Source: Lentilactobacillus sunkii DSM 19904
GTDB lineage: Bacteria; Bacillota; Bacilli; Lactobacillales; Lactobacillaceae
Direction of reading: 5' to 3'
Length of the DNA: 64,000 nt
Assembly (NCBI RefSeq): GCF_001435575.1
Contig: NZ_AZEA01000001.1
Coordinates: 341,055-405,054 of the forward strand
The position numbers and the translations under genes were made by a program. Under the pieces are notes generated by a model. It was given only the letters and a program-made list of their open reading frames with translations. It was not told the DNA's origin and made no database searches. Of the stretch, positions 54,505 to 60,481 are shown piece after piece (the stretch's first letter is position 1; each line of letters starts with the position of its first letter).

Positions 54505-54774
54505 TTAATGTAAATAGTGTCGTTGATCAATTGAATTCTTCATTGACGCTATTTCTTTTCTTTTAGATTTTGTGATTCTACCGCAGATCAATCTAATTGG
54601 TTCGGGATAAATTGGGATTCGTTCTTTCCGCTTCTTCATAAAATCCTTGTCGGTCCCAGTTACGACGTAAGTCGGATACTTTATGCTGAGCTTTCGCATA
54701 ACGTCGGCACGAGAGACACCAGTTTCTAATATTTGGGAATCCATTACACCAACTGCTTTCCAAAATTTAGTCAT
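54505..54774 (-). CDS. Small basic phage protein
   Basis: An 89-residue basic protein (DVMRKLSIKYPTYVVTGTDK, RLICGRITKSKRKEI) without recognised family. It begins by TAATG overlap with the 52-codon gene upstream and may be a DNA-binding accessory. Confidence 0.62.
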   Translation of the reverse strand: MTKFWKAVGVMDSQILETGVSRADVMRKLSIKYPTYVVTGTDKDFMKKRKERIPIYPEPIRLICGRITKSKRKEIASMKNSIDQRHYLH

Positions 54775-54932
54775 TATTCCACCTCGTGATGTAAAATATA
54801 TTCAGATAGTCGTTGCTTTTCTTTATCTAGGACAAAGAAATATGCCAACAAGCTATGATCGTTTTCCACGGGTGTGCGTCCAATAATCATATTCAAACGT
54901 TTGATACGGTTCTGTATTGTTAATGTTTTCAT
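54774..54932 (-). CDS. 52-residue phage protein
   Basis: A short ORF starting MKTLTIQNRIKRLNMIIGRT with GGAGGATC before the ATG at 54932 and a stop that overlaps the next start (TAATG). Helical. The coupled layout makes it a real gene. Family unknown. Confidence 0.68.
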   Translation of the reverse strand: MKTLTIQNRIKRLNMIIGRTPVENDHSLLAYFFVLDKEKQRLSEYILHHEVE

Positions 54933-55040
54933 TCTGATGATCCTCCAGGTGTTATAATATTAGTAGTTATAGTTGTTAGATGGTCCACCCATTTGCGGTA
55001 GTGGGCTATTTAGTGCATATAATTAAGGTGGTGAATTCTT

Positions 55041-55253
55041 ATGGATTTTTACAATTGGTTAATGCGCTTTAAAGACGTTAGCTTACCAGTTGGTGATGTA
55101 GCAAGAGAAATAAGATCTGATAGATCGTTTCCTAAGGGAAATTTAGATTGGAAACATTTAAAAGAATATCTTAAGTCAATTGGTTTTTCAGATTCCAAAT
55201 TAGAAATTGTTAAAAACGTCTTCAACTATTATTTAGCGGAGAAAAGTCGCTAA
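55041..55253 (+). CDS. YozE-like SAM-fold protein
   Basis: A 70-residue protein, very like the YozE family (MDFYNWLMRFKDVSLPVGDV, RSDRSFPKGNLDWKHLKEYL), which has a sterile-alpha-motif-like helical fold of unknown role. AAGGTGG precedes the ATG. It is on the plus strand within a minus-strand region, suggesting it was acquired as a small independent cassette. Its end overlaps the convergent gene by 32 bp. Confidence 0.8.
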   Translation: MDFYNWLMRFKDVSLPVGDVAREIRSDRSFPKGNLDWKHLKEYLKSIGFSDSKLEIVKNVFNYYLAEKSR

Positions 55254-55416
55254 TTAATAAAATCCAGTAATCATTTGGAAGCTTCATATTTTCTTGACCA
55301 TATTTGCCTCGTATTTCAGTATTGGCATAAAGGCCACCATGGAACAGTTGGGCTTCCTTTCTTTTTCTTAATTCACCTATTAATTCAGATGTCGAATACT
55401 TTTGCAATTTATTCAT
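55222..55416 (-). CDS. 64-residue phage protein
   Basis: A helical N-terminus (LQKYSTSELIGELRKRKEAQ) and short C-terminus. AGAAAGGA precedes the ATG at 55416. Its tail overlaps the YozE-like gene on the other strand. Family not recognised. Confidence 0.6.
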   Translation of the reverse strand: MNKLQKYSTSELIGELRKRKEAQLFHGGLYANTEIRGKYGQENMKLPNDYWILLISDFSPLNNS

Positions 55417-55438
55417 CGATATGATTCCTTTCTATTTT

Positions 55439-55519
55439 TCAGTGACGCCCAGTTGGTATAAAGTATTCAATGACCAGGGCTGCTAAGAACACTAAAACTA
55501 GTACTTCCAATGATTCCAT
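55439..55519 (-). CDS. 26-residue membrane micro-protein
   Basis: A short frame, MESLEVLVLVFLAALVIEYF then a polar end, with AAAGGAG before the ATG at 55519. One membrane span. One of several such peptides in the 55.4-58.1 kb region. Confidence 0.55.
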   Translation of the reverse strand: MESLEVLVLVFLAALVIEYFIPTGRH

Positions 55520-55586
55520 TAATCAAATCACTCCTTTTTAATATTTGTAGAATTTTGAATTCAACCCATTAAGGAGGCTAAGTCGT

Positions 55587-55862
55587 ATGATTCATCAAAT
55601 TGTTGCTATTCGATTACGAACTTATTCCAAGGGAAAGCAAGCATCACCAGAAAATATTGATTTAATAAAACAGGCCAGTGGGAAAATTGAACTTATTCAA
55701 GCCACAGCAGCCAATATTATTCGTGGTGATCACTACTTTTACATTCTCGGTAATGGTACCTATGAAATCACTTATGATTACGATCATGACAATGCTTTAT
55801 ATATTAAAACTAAGAATTCCTTAAGCCGTCACGATCGATTATTAGATTTGCCAAGAATTTAA
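55587..55862 (+). CDS. Small phage protein, DUF3892-like
   Basis: A 91-residue protein (IVAIRLRTYSKGKQASPENI, FYILGNGTYEITYDYDHDN) with the beta-rich pattern of the DUF3892 group. AAGGAGG precedes the ATG. It is on the plus strand like the YozE-like gene, opposite to the surrounding lytic genes. Function unknown. Confidence 0.6.
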   Translation: MIHQIVAIRLRTYSKGKQASPENIDLIKQASGKIELIQATAANIIRGDHYFYILGNGTYEITYDYDHDNALYIKTKNSLSRHDRLLDLPRI

Positions 55863-55867
55863 TGTTT

Positions 55868-56194
55868 TTACCAATTGAATTCACTCCAATGATCCTCCAG
55901 GAACTGCTGCATTTTGGTAGCTTTAAACAACCAGGGACTACCTTTACTGCCACGATGGACTAAATATCTATCATCCATTAAGGCTTGCATTTCCCGTGAA
56001 TATTTTGGATTTTCCAAGAAATTTTCTTTTAACCATTGTGGTGATTTGTTCCCACACCATTTACGAAGATCGTTTAAATTCCAAGTCCGTCCAAATGTTG
56101 ATTCCCGTTTTAACTTTTGGTAATCTTCCTTATTTATCAATTCAAAATTATCAGGAATTTGAATTGATACTTTAGCACTAATGACTTGAGACAT
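55868..56194 (-). CDS. DUF771 phage protein
   Basis: A 108-residue DUF771-family protein (KRESTFGRTWNLNDLRKWCG, SPQWLKENFLENPKYSREMQ, KGSPWLFKATKMQQFLEDHW), common in the early left arm of lactobacillus and lactococcal phages and probably DNA-binding. It is divergent from the next plus-strand gene. Confidence 0.85.
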   Translation of the reverse strand: MSQVISAKVSIQIPDNFELINKEDYQKLKRESTFGRTWNLNDLRKWCGNKSPQWLKENFLENPKYSREMQALMDDRYLVHRGSKGSPWLFKATKMQQFLEDHWSEFNW

Positions 56195-56251
56195 TTTGTC
56201 ACTTCCTTTAGTTGTATACTTGAGTTATTCCAATTAATCGAGGTGATAACT

Positions 56252-56629
56252 ATTACTCCTGAATTAACAAAAGCCGAACGTAAACTATTAAAGGATCTTT
56301 TGAAAGAGTCAAAGAAGTTCCCTGATGGCTGTATTCCTATCAATCGTCAAGAAGAATCGGAACAAAAATATTACTTACACCATTTCTGGAAGGAGAAGCT
56401 AATCTGGGATGCTACCATGCCAGACACCCCTGAAAAGCAAAACGGAATGCCTACCTACAATGCCATTAAGCTCTCACCTGATGGCTTGCACTACTTTGAA
56501 AAATATCATGAATATAAACGTGAGCAGTTCTTAAGTGGAATCGTTTGGCCTATCATTGTTGCTACAATAACTTCTTTAATAGCAAACATGCCAAACTGGT
56601 TACCATGGCTGATAAAACTGCTGAAATGA
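56252..56629 (+). CDS. Phage protein with C-terminal membrane segment, possible AUU start
   Basis: About 125 residues: helical charged N-terminus (PELTKAERKLLKDLLKESKK), a middle with YYLHHFWKEKLIWDATMPDT and DGLHYFEKYHEYKR, and a C-terminal membrane segment. It resembles a YjcQ/winged-helix-like fold only loosely. The best ribosome site (GAGG, 8 nt spacing) points to an ATT at 56252. The alternative GTG at 56243 lies inside that site and would have none of its own; a TTG at 56186 overlaps the divergent gene. Confidence 0.6.
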   Translation: MTPELTKAERKLLKDLLKESKKFPDGCIPINRQEESEQKYYLHHFWKEKLIWDATMPDTPEKQNGMPTYNAIKLSPDGLHYFEKYHEYKREQFLSGIVWPIIVATITSLIANMPNWLPWLIKLLK

Positions 56630-56714
56630 TTCTTGTGAACCGTGGATGCTTTTCAATGAAAAAAGCTAATCCATAGATTCGTATGATTTTTAAATCGCTG
56701 AATATTTTTTTCAT
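56562..56714 (-). CDS. 50-residue membrane micro-protein, antisense to its neighbour
   Basis: The frame MKKIFSDLKIIRIYGLAFFI continues to a hydrophobic, lysine-ended tail. GAGG lies 8 nt before the ATG at 56714. Its last 68 bp overlap the 3' end of the plus-strand gene. Both encode a membrane segment there. Moderate support only. Confidence 0.45.
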   Translation of the reverse strand: MKKIFSDLKIIRIYGLAFFIEKHPRFTRIISAVLSAMVTSLACLLLKKLL

Positions 56715-56767
56715 AATCAACACCTCATTCAAGTAACAATTCGCCGTTTCCTCTTATTTGATTAGTC

Positions 56768-56932
56768 TCAATTTACTGCGTTACTATCATGAATGGCTGA
56801 ACGCATAGTACTTATAATATCTTTAGAATTAATTTCAGCTTTACTGTTGACCCCTGTGTTACTTGCGATAACACGGAGGTCTTTTTCGATTGCCCACAAA
56901 ACGTGGATTAATTGCTTTAATGTTTTAATCAT
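56768..56932 (-). CDS. 54-residue phage protein
   Basis: The frame starts MIKTLKQLIHVLWAIEKDLR with AAAGGAAG before the ATG at 56932. The middle repeats the style of short phage early proteins (NTGVNSKAEINSKDII). Family unknown. Confidence 0.55.
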   Translation of the reverse strand: MIKTLKQLIHVLWAIEKDLRVIASNTGVNSKAEINSKDIISTMRSAIHDSNAVN

Positions 56933-56971
56933 TTTTCTCACTTCCTTTTGATAAGATCTGACGTGGATTAA

Positions 56972-57172
56972 TTAATCGTCGTTTTTGTTGTCTTCAATTT
57001 CTACATTCTTCACTCCATAAGCGATAAACTTATTAACTACCGCTGTGATAGTTAATCCAGTTTCGTGCCTAATGTCCATTAGCTGGTTATACAAATCAGT
57101 GTTAATGCTAATCAATCGTGATACTCGTGGTTCTGGTGCTTTCTTTTCTAAAACTAAACGTGGCTTTGCCAT
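56972..57172 (-). CDS. Ribbon-helix-helix-like small regulator
   Basis: A 66-residue protein with a basic start and the pattern SRLISINTDLYNQLMDIRHE, then GLTITAVVNKFIAYGV, matching an Arc/CopG-type ribbon-helix-helix DNA-binding domain. GGAAG precedes the ATG at 57172. A role in early phage regulation is inferred. Confidence 0.68.
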   Translation of the reverse strand: MAKPRLVLEKKAPEPRVSRLISINTDLYNQLMDIRHETGLTITAVVNKFIAYGVKNVEIEDNKNDD

Positions 57173-57228
57173 TTTTTATTACTTCCTTCTATTATTTACT
57201 GACGTATAATTTAATTAATTCGAAAATT

Positions 57229-57453
57229 GTGACAAGCGATGAATTTGATGAAAAATACGCTGAATTTTTAAACAAGTTTGACGACATGTTTGATGATGAA
57301 GAGAACATTGAGCGGATACGTGAAGATGCCAAAAATGGCAATCCCAACGATGACTGGACGAACAAAATGTTTAAATTTATTCAGCAGTATGAGAATGAAC
57401 GAACTAACAATTTGGTTCGTATAGCTCTGAAAGAATTTTTGATAAAAGATTAA
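57229..57453 (+). CDS. Acidic 74-residue protein with GTG start
   Basis: Frame MTSDEFDEKYAEFLNKFDDM to a stop at 57453, highly acidic and helical. No good ribosome site precedes the GTG; a TATAAT box at about 57205 suggests a very short leader. An ATG 111 bp upstream would overlap the divergent RHH gene and encode a hydrophobic stretch. Could be a small antagonist or DNA mimic, but this is guesswork. Confidence 0.5.
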   Translation: MTSDEFDEKYAEFLNKFDDMFDDEENIERIREDAKNGNPNDDWTNKMFKFIQQYENERTNNLVRIALKEFLIKD

Positions 57454-57469
57454 ATGCTCTTTTACGCGA

Positions 57470-57556
57470 TTATTTTGTCATTGGCACGATTTTTTCCTTA
57501 TTGCACTCCTTGCTACCACAAATGGCTCGGGGTGTTTTTTCTGCGTCTTGGTTCAC
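57470..57556 (-). CDS. 28-residue two-cysteine peptide
   Basis: GTG at 57556 lies 8 nt after GGAGG; the peptide reads MNQDAEKTPRAICGSKECNK and a short tail. The spacing CGSKEC could hold a metal. It is short, so only moderate support. Confidence 0.42.
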   Translation of the reverse strand: MNQDAEKTPRAICGSKECNKEKIVPMTK

Positions 57557-57601
57557 TTTATTCACCTCCTTTCATCATTCCCGCATTAGTTTCAATAGCT
57601 G

Positions 57602-57751
57602 TTAATATTCTAATAAAAAGACGATTGCTGTGATCGTCACAATACCGACCACGATCAATTGCCAAAAATTAATACAACACCATATAGTGAACAAGATTGC
57701 CGTTTCTATGGAATCTTCAATTTTTTCAAGACAATCTTTAAAATTTGACAT
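57602..57751 (-). CDS. 49-residue membrane micro-protein
   Basis: ATG at 57751 after GAAGGAG. The N-terminal 15 residues are charged (MSNFKDCLEKIEDSIETAIL); the rest has two close hydrophobic stretches (WQLIVVGIVTITAIVFLL). An ORF extension to 57790 lacks a ribosome site. Confidence 0.6.
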   Translation of the reverse strand: MSNFKDCLEKIEDSIETAILFTIWCCINFWQLIVVGIVTITAIVFLLEY

Positions 57752-57840
57752 TTTTATTAACTCCTTCTTCGGTGTTCGTGACGATTCCAAAAATCCGAGC
57801 TGAACCAGTATTAATTAATTTTTTGAGCTATGAAAAGATA

Positions 57841-57924
57841 TTATAGTTTGTAAGCTAAATACGTTAATATCAGTGATCCGATTAGTGAAATAATTGAAAT
57901 AACTAAAGCAATTATTTGTAACAT
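57841..57924 (-). CDS. 27-residue membrane micro-protein
   Basis: ATG at 57924 behind AAAGGAGG; peptide starts MLQIIALVISIISLIGSLIL and ends in a short polar tail. One membrane span. Confidence 0.5.
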   Translation of the reverse strand: MLQIIALVISIISLIGSLILTYLAYKL

Positions 57925-57970
57925 TGGTTTCCTCCTTTCAACTATTCATTGACGATCACTTGGCTTCTTT

Positions 57971-58084
57971 CTAGGACATATGACCAAGTAAGTAACCAAT
58001 TGTCATAAATAGAACTCCTATCGCCATATTTAAAATAGGCTGAATATTACTATCAAAGTACTGATGCAGTTTGCCTTTTTCCAT
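57971..58084 (-). CDS. 37-residue membrane micro-protein
   Basis: ATG at 58084 with a modest GAGATGAG site; the peptide starts MEKGKLHQYFDSNIQPILNM followed by one membrane span. It is the last of the micro-protein group before the plus-strand RNA unit. Confidence 0.48.
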   Translation of the reverse strand: MEKGKLHQYFDSNIQPILNMAIGVLFMTIGYLLGHMS

Positions 58085-58110
58085 TTAACTCATCTCTTCT
58101 CTACATGAGA

Positions 58111-58141
58111 TTTACCTATTTTCAAATAATTGATATATAAT
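58111..58141 (+). promoter_or_regulatory. Candidate promoter of the HEARO-like RNA unit
   Basis: TATAAT at 58136-58141 with a weak TTTACC at 58111-58116 (19-bp spacing). Transcription would begin near 58148 and run into the structured RNA. The -35 match is poor. Confidence 0.4.
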
Positions 58142-58189
58142 TCAAGTAACATTGTTTTTGCCCATTTTTGCAGTAATGTAAATTTTGTA

Positions 58190-58327
58190 TTGGGTGAATT
58201 CAAGGAAAGCCTAAACTGTCCTATCAGCAAGGTAACCCTGAGCCTAGCACAGCGCGCCTTAAAGAACTGTGAAGGTGCAACGCATAGATGGTGACTGACA
58301 TCAATAATCCATCCACGAGCGCCCAAC
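58190..58327 (+). ncRNA. Orphan HEARO / omega-RNA (IscB/IsrB-type guide RNA scaffold)
   Basis: Conserved blocks of HEARO RNA occur in the right order: AAGGTAACCCTGAGCCTAGC (58229-58248), GTGAAGGTGCAACGCATAGA (58269-58288), ATGGTGA, AATAATCCATC and CGAGCGCCCAA. The pairings also fit: TTGGG 58190-58194 with CCCAA 58322-58326; GGTGC 58274-58278 with GCGCC 58319-58323; CACAG 58248-58252 with CTGTG 58267-58271; GATGG 58287-58291 with CCATC 58309-58313. HEARO is the omega-RNA that guides IscB/IsrB nucleases; its guide lies at the 5' end, here about 58174-58189. No iscB, isrB or tnpA ORF is nearby. Identification is by remembered consensus and pairing; a covariance search is the decisive test. Confidence 0.78.
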
Positions 58328-58399
58328 ATCCTACTTAGGATGAAAAGATATGCTGAGCTAGTTAAAAATAACTAGAAATCAAAGATAAAAAACTTTGAT
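58327..58399 (+). other. Three consecutive stem-loops after the HEARO-like core
   Basis: CATCCTA/TAGGATG (58327-58342), CTAGTTA/TAACTAG (58358-58375) and ATCAAAG/CTTTGAT (58378-58399), each a perfect 7-bp stem. None has a strong T-run, so the transcript probably continues. The third covers the start codon of the following ORF. Confidence 0.6.
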
Positions 58400-58592
58400 G
58401 ATAACATCTCTGGATTCATTCGGAATTCCTGAATCACTTAAGAAGGCAATGGATGGTACACAAGGACTTCGTAATTTAGCACCTAAGTCTAAGTTGGCTG
58501 ATCTCTACAAGAACCAAGGTGATGCTATGAAAGATATTCAAAGTTATGAAAAGAATCTTCGTGGCGCATGGAAGAACCGAAAGGGTAAATAA
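58398..58592 (+). CDS. 64-residue basic ORF behind the HEARO-like RNA
   Basis: Unrecognised. The frame starts MITSLDSFGIPESLKKAMDG and continues with KSKLADLYKNQGDAMKDIQS and a basic end (KNLRGAWKNRKGK). Helical and lysine-rich, so RNA or DNA binding is conceivable. It is not related to IscB or TnpB as far as I can see. The ATG at 58398 has no clear ribosome site and lies in a hairpin; an internal ATG at about 58449 is an alternative. A terminator follows at once, so it shares the unit with the RNA. Confidence 0.5.
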   Translation: MITSLDSFGIPESLKKAMDGTQGLRNLAPKSKLADLYKNQGDAMKDIQSYEKNLRGAWKNRKGK

Positions 58593-58598
58593 ACAATG

Positions 58599-58655
58599 CT
58601 AGTCATTCTTCGGAATGGCTTTTTCATTCCAATCCACATCTGTTATTTCGTCCAT
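58599..58655 (-). CDS. Possible 18-residue peptide
   Basis: ATG at 58655 lies 8 nt after an ideal AAGGAGG and reads MDEITDVDWNEKAIPKND to a stop inside the convergent terminator. It may be the surviving start of an early phage gene cut short by insertion of the plus-strand RNA unit. Confidence 0.35.
   Translation of the reverse strand: MDEITDVDWNEKAIPKND
58601..58627 (+). terminator. UUCG-loop terminator of the HEARO unit
   Basis: AGTCATTC-TTCG-GAATGGCT followed by TTTTTCATT: 8-bp stem with G-T pairing, a stable UUCG tetraloop and a T-run, 8 bp after the ORF stop. Confidence 0.82.
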
Positions 58656-58737
58656 TTAACTCACCTCCTTTCTATGCTGGCTGTGTGGACGTATCTGGAC
58701 TAAATAAAAGGTTGATCGTTACTTGGAAAGTCTCTTT

Positions 58738-58971
58738 CTAAACTCGTTCTCTTTTGGGAACGGTTATTGTAAAAAAAATTCCTAATTCATCATTAGAGAA
58801 TCCGAGCACGCTCGCAATCTTTGCAAGTTCATCAGCTCCCAGACTAACTTTACCGGTTTCCCGCTTGGAATATGTTGCTCTGCTTTTCCAACCTAGCATT
58901 TTGGCCATGTCCTCTTGCGAATATCCTTTCGCAATTCTTTCAGCTTTGACTCTTCTTAAATCTACTGACAT
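58738..58971 (-). CDS. Cro-like HTH_XRE regulator
   Basis: A 77-residue helix-turn-helix protein (AERIAKGYSQEDMAKMLGWK then SRATYSKRETGKVSLGADEL). It is divergent from the CI repressor across a shared operator region, the Cro position. AGGAG precedes the ATG at 58971. A fourth operator-like palindrome lies in its last codons. Confidence 0.87.
   Translation of the reverse strand: MSVDLRRVKAERIAKGYSQEDMAKMLGWKSRATYSKRETGKVSLGADELAKIASVLGFSNDELGIFFTITVPKRERV
58746..58761. promoter_or_regulatory. Fourth CI/Cro-type operator inside the cro-like gene end
   Basis: GTTCTCTTTTGGGAAC matches the 16-bp palindromes of the intergenic operators. It lies in the last codons of the cro-like gene, 230 bp from the nearest other copy. 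Confidence 0.6.
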
Positions 58972-58989
58972 AATTTTTCATCTCCTTAC

Positions 58990-59103
58990 GTTCTCATTTG
59001 GGAACACTTAAAGAATATCGTATTCGTTCCCAATTGTCAACATGATAATTAAAAAAATAGTCAAAAAGTTTTTTTAATATCTTGATTGTTTCCGATTGGG
59101 AAC
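58990..59103. promoter_or_regulatory. Three-site CI/Cro operator region
   Basis: Three 16-bp imperfect palindromes of the form GTTCCCAATTGGGAAC: 58990-59005 (GTTCTCATTTGGGAAC), 59026-59041 (GTTCCCAATTGTCAAC) and 59088-59103 (GTTTCCGATTGGGAAC). They overlap or flank both divergent promoters. Confidence 0.85.
59012..59040 (-). promoter_or_regulatory. Early lytic promoter (cro side)
   Basis: Minus strand TTGACA (59040-59035), 17-bp spacer, TATTCT (59017-59012). The middle operator covers the -35 box, so CI binding would block it. Confidence 0.85.
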
Positions 59104-59114
59104 GGTGCTATAAT
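59086..59114 (+). promoter_or_regulatory. Repressor promoter (cI side)
   Basis: TTGTTT (59086-59091), 17-bp spacer, TATAAT (59109-59114). An operator (59088-59103) lies between the boxes, suggesting autoregulation. Confidence 0.78.
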
Positions 59115-59140
59115 GTGATGGTAAGCAAGGAGGGGCTCTA

Positions 59141-59878
59141 TTGAAAACAAATGACGAAATAGTCGACACACTTATTGAATTAAAAAATGAGCAGAATTTA
59201 ACACTTAGTGAACTGGCCAGACGTGTAAACATGGCCAAGTCAGCATTATCAAGGTATTTTAATAAAACTAGAGAATTTCCACTAAATAATGTGGATGCTT
59301 TTGCTAAAGCGTTACACACTACCCCAGAATATATTCTTGGATTCAAAGAGAATGAGATTGGTTCATTAACTGATAGTGACAGAAGAATTCTAAGGATTAA
59401 TAAAAGGTTAAACTCTGATCGCCAAGAGAAAGTTTACAATTATGCCAGTGATCAATTAGACGAACAGAATAATGAAAAAATATCTTCAATGTTTGATCAC
59501 AAGCCGATGATTGAAATTCCTGCTGGGCGTTCAACTGCTGCCGGGTCTCCTATTAACGGTGAGGATCAAGATACCCAATTAATCCACAAGCTTATTGCTG
59601 GTGAGAAGGTCCCCGCTGGTGCTGATGAATTAGTTACTGTGGATGGTGATTCAATGGAACCGCTCTTAAAAAAAGGTAGTCAAGTTTTTATCCACTACCA
59701 GCCAGAAGTTGAGGATGGTGAAATTGCGATCGTCCACATTCGTGATGTTGGTGTTACTTGTAAAAAGTTTTATGTAAATGAGGATAATACCGTTACCTTA
59801 AAATCAATTAACAAGGCATACGATGACATGGTGTTTGATTGTGATGAAGTTAATGTAATCGGTAAAGTGATTTTATGA
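59141..59878 (+). CDS. CI-like repressor with LexA/S24 domain
   Basis: A 245-residue phage repressor. The N-terminal HTH (LTLSELARRVNMAKSALSRY) is followed by a linker and a C-terminal S24 domain: cleavage site between Ala134 and Gly135 (STAAGSPI), Ser171 in VDGDSMEPLL and Lys208/209 in VTCKKFYV. This predicts RecA-stimulated self-cleavage and SOS induction of the prophage. The start is a TTG at 59141 behind GGAGGGG. Confidence 0.93.
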   Translation: MKTNDEIVDTLIELKNEQNLTLSELARRVNMAKSALSRYFNKTREFPLNNVDAFAKALHTTPEYILGFKENEIGSLTDSDRRILRINKRLNSDRQEKVYNYASDQLDEQNNEKISSMFDHKPMIEIPAGRSTAAGSPINGEDQDTQLIHKLIAGEKVPAGADELVTVDGDSMEPLLKKGSQVFIHYQPEVEDGEIAIVHIRDVGVTCKKFYVNEDNTVTLKSINKAYDDMVFDCDEVNVIGKVIL

Positions 59879-59900
59879 GCTCCCAAACGTGGGGGCTTCA
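59877..59900 (+). terminator. Weak terminator after cI
   Basis: AGCTCCC-AAACGT-GGGGGCT (7 bp with a G-T pair) followed by TTCATTT at the cI stop. Confidence 0.5.
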
Positions 59901-59928
59901 TTTAAAGTTTTAAAAGAACATATGTTTC

Positions 59929-59971
59929 GACTAACCAGGTGGTTTGCTTAGGTTCGAGTCCTAAATAGTCA
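59929..59971 (+). other. tRNA-like remnant
   Basis: A 43-nt piece with GACTA...TAGTC ends and a perfect T-arm TTAGGTTCGAGTCCTAA (59947-59963). D- and anticodon arms are missing; a CC-AGGT-GG mini-hairpin takes their place. It may be the leftover of a phage tRNA or an old attachment site. Confidence 0.45.
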
Positions 59972-59999
59972 ATTAACTAATTTTAAGGAGGATTTTAAC

Positions 60000-60311
60000 A
60001 TGGATACTGAAGAATTAAGAGATTACTTAAAAGAGAATAGCAATATCGAGAATTTGTTTACTAGCAAATGCCTGCAATATTTGACCGAAAAAAATAACCA
60101 ACGTTCTCTGGATAAACGTTGGCCACAGGAAAGAATCGATCGTGAAGCAGCTAATATGTATTACAAATTTTTGGTAAATATCCACGATAAGATCAGCAGT
60201 AATTTTAAGGGACTTGCCAAACATGATCCGAATAAATGGCGACACTTTATTTCAGTTAATGAGACACTAGATCAGTTGGAAGAATCTGTTGTTGAGCTAG
60301 ATTTTGAATAG
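60000..60311 (+). CDS. Phage hypothetical protein behind cI
   Basis: A 103-residue charged helical protein (MDTEELRDYLKENSNIENLF, KHDPNKWRHFISVNETLDQL) without recognised family. AAGGAGG precedes the ATG. Co-directional with cI, so probably expressed in the lysogen; exclusion or immunity functions are common at this place. Confidence 0.62.
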   Translation: MDTEELRDYLKENSNIENLFTSKCLQYLTEKNNQRSLDKRWPQERIDREAANMYYKFLVNIHDKISSNFKGLAKHDPNKWRHFISVNETLDQLEESVVELDFE

Positions 60312-60413
60312 AAAGGCTAATACACAAGCTTTGCAGCAAACAATAATTATACACAGTAAACTTTTTCAGATTCCGGCTAAGAGTGCTGTTCGCTTTTCGG
60401 GTTCATACAAAAA

Positions 60414-60442
60414 GAGCCCTAATCACAAAGTGATTAGAACTC
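60414..60442. terminator. Hairpin after the 60000 gene
   Basis: GAG..CTAATCAC/GTGATTAG..CTC with a 3-nt loop, flanked by A/T. Possible terminator between the lysogeny genes and the convergent S-layer-like gene. Confidence 0.55.
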
Positions 60443-60481
60443 GAATTTAGTTTCACCAACAACAGTTGACGAAGAGCCTAA

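Noticed and set aside
58090..58329. 79-codon minus-strand ORF covering the HEARO-like RNA
   Set aside because: No ribosome site, unusual composition (Cys/Arg/Leu-rich), and it is the mirror of a structured RNA.
58190..58400. Group I intron at the same place
   Set aside because: The GGTGCAACG-like block recalls introns, but no P7/P3 core or guanosine site is recognisable and there are no flanking exons of one gene; the HEARO blocks and pairings fit better.
59929..59971. A functional tRNA or tmRNA end
   Set aside because: Only a T-arm and end pairing remain; no anticodon arm or tag frame.
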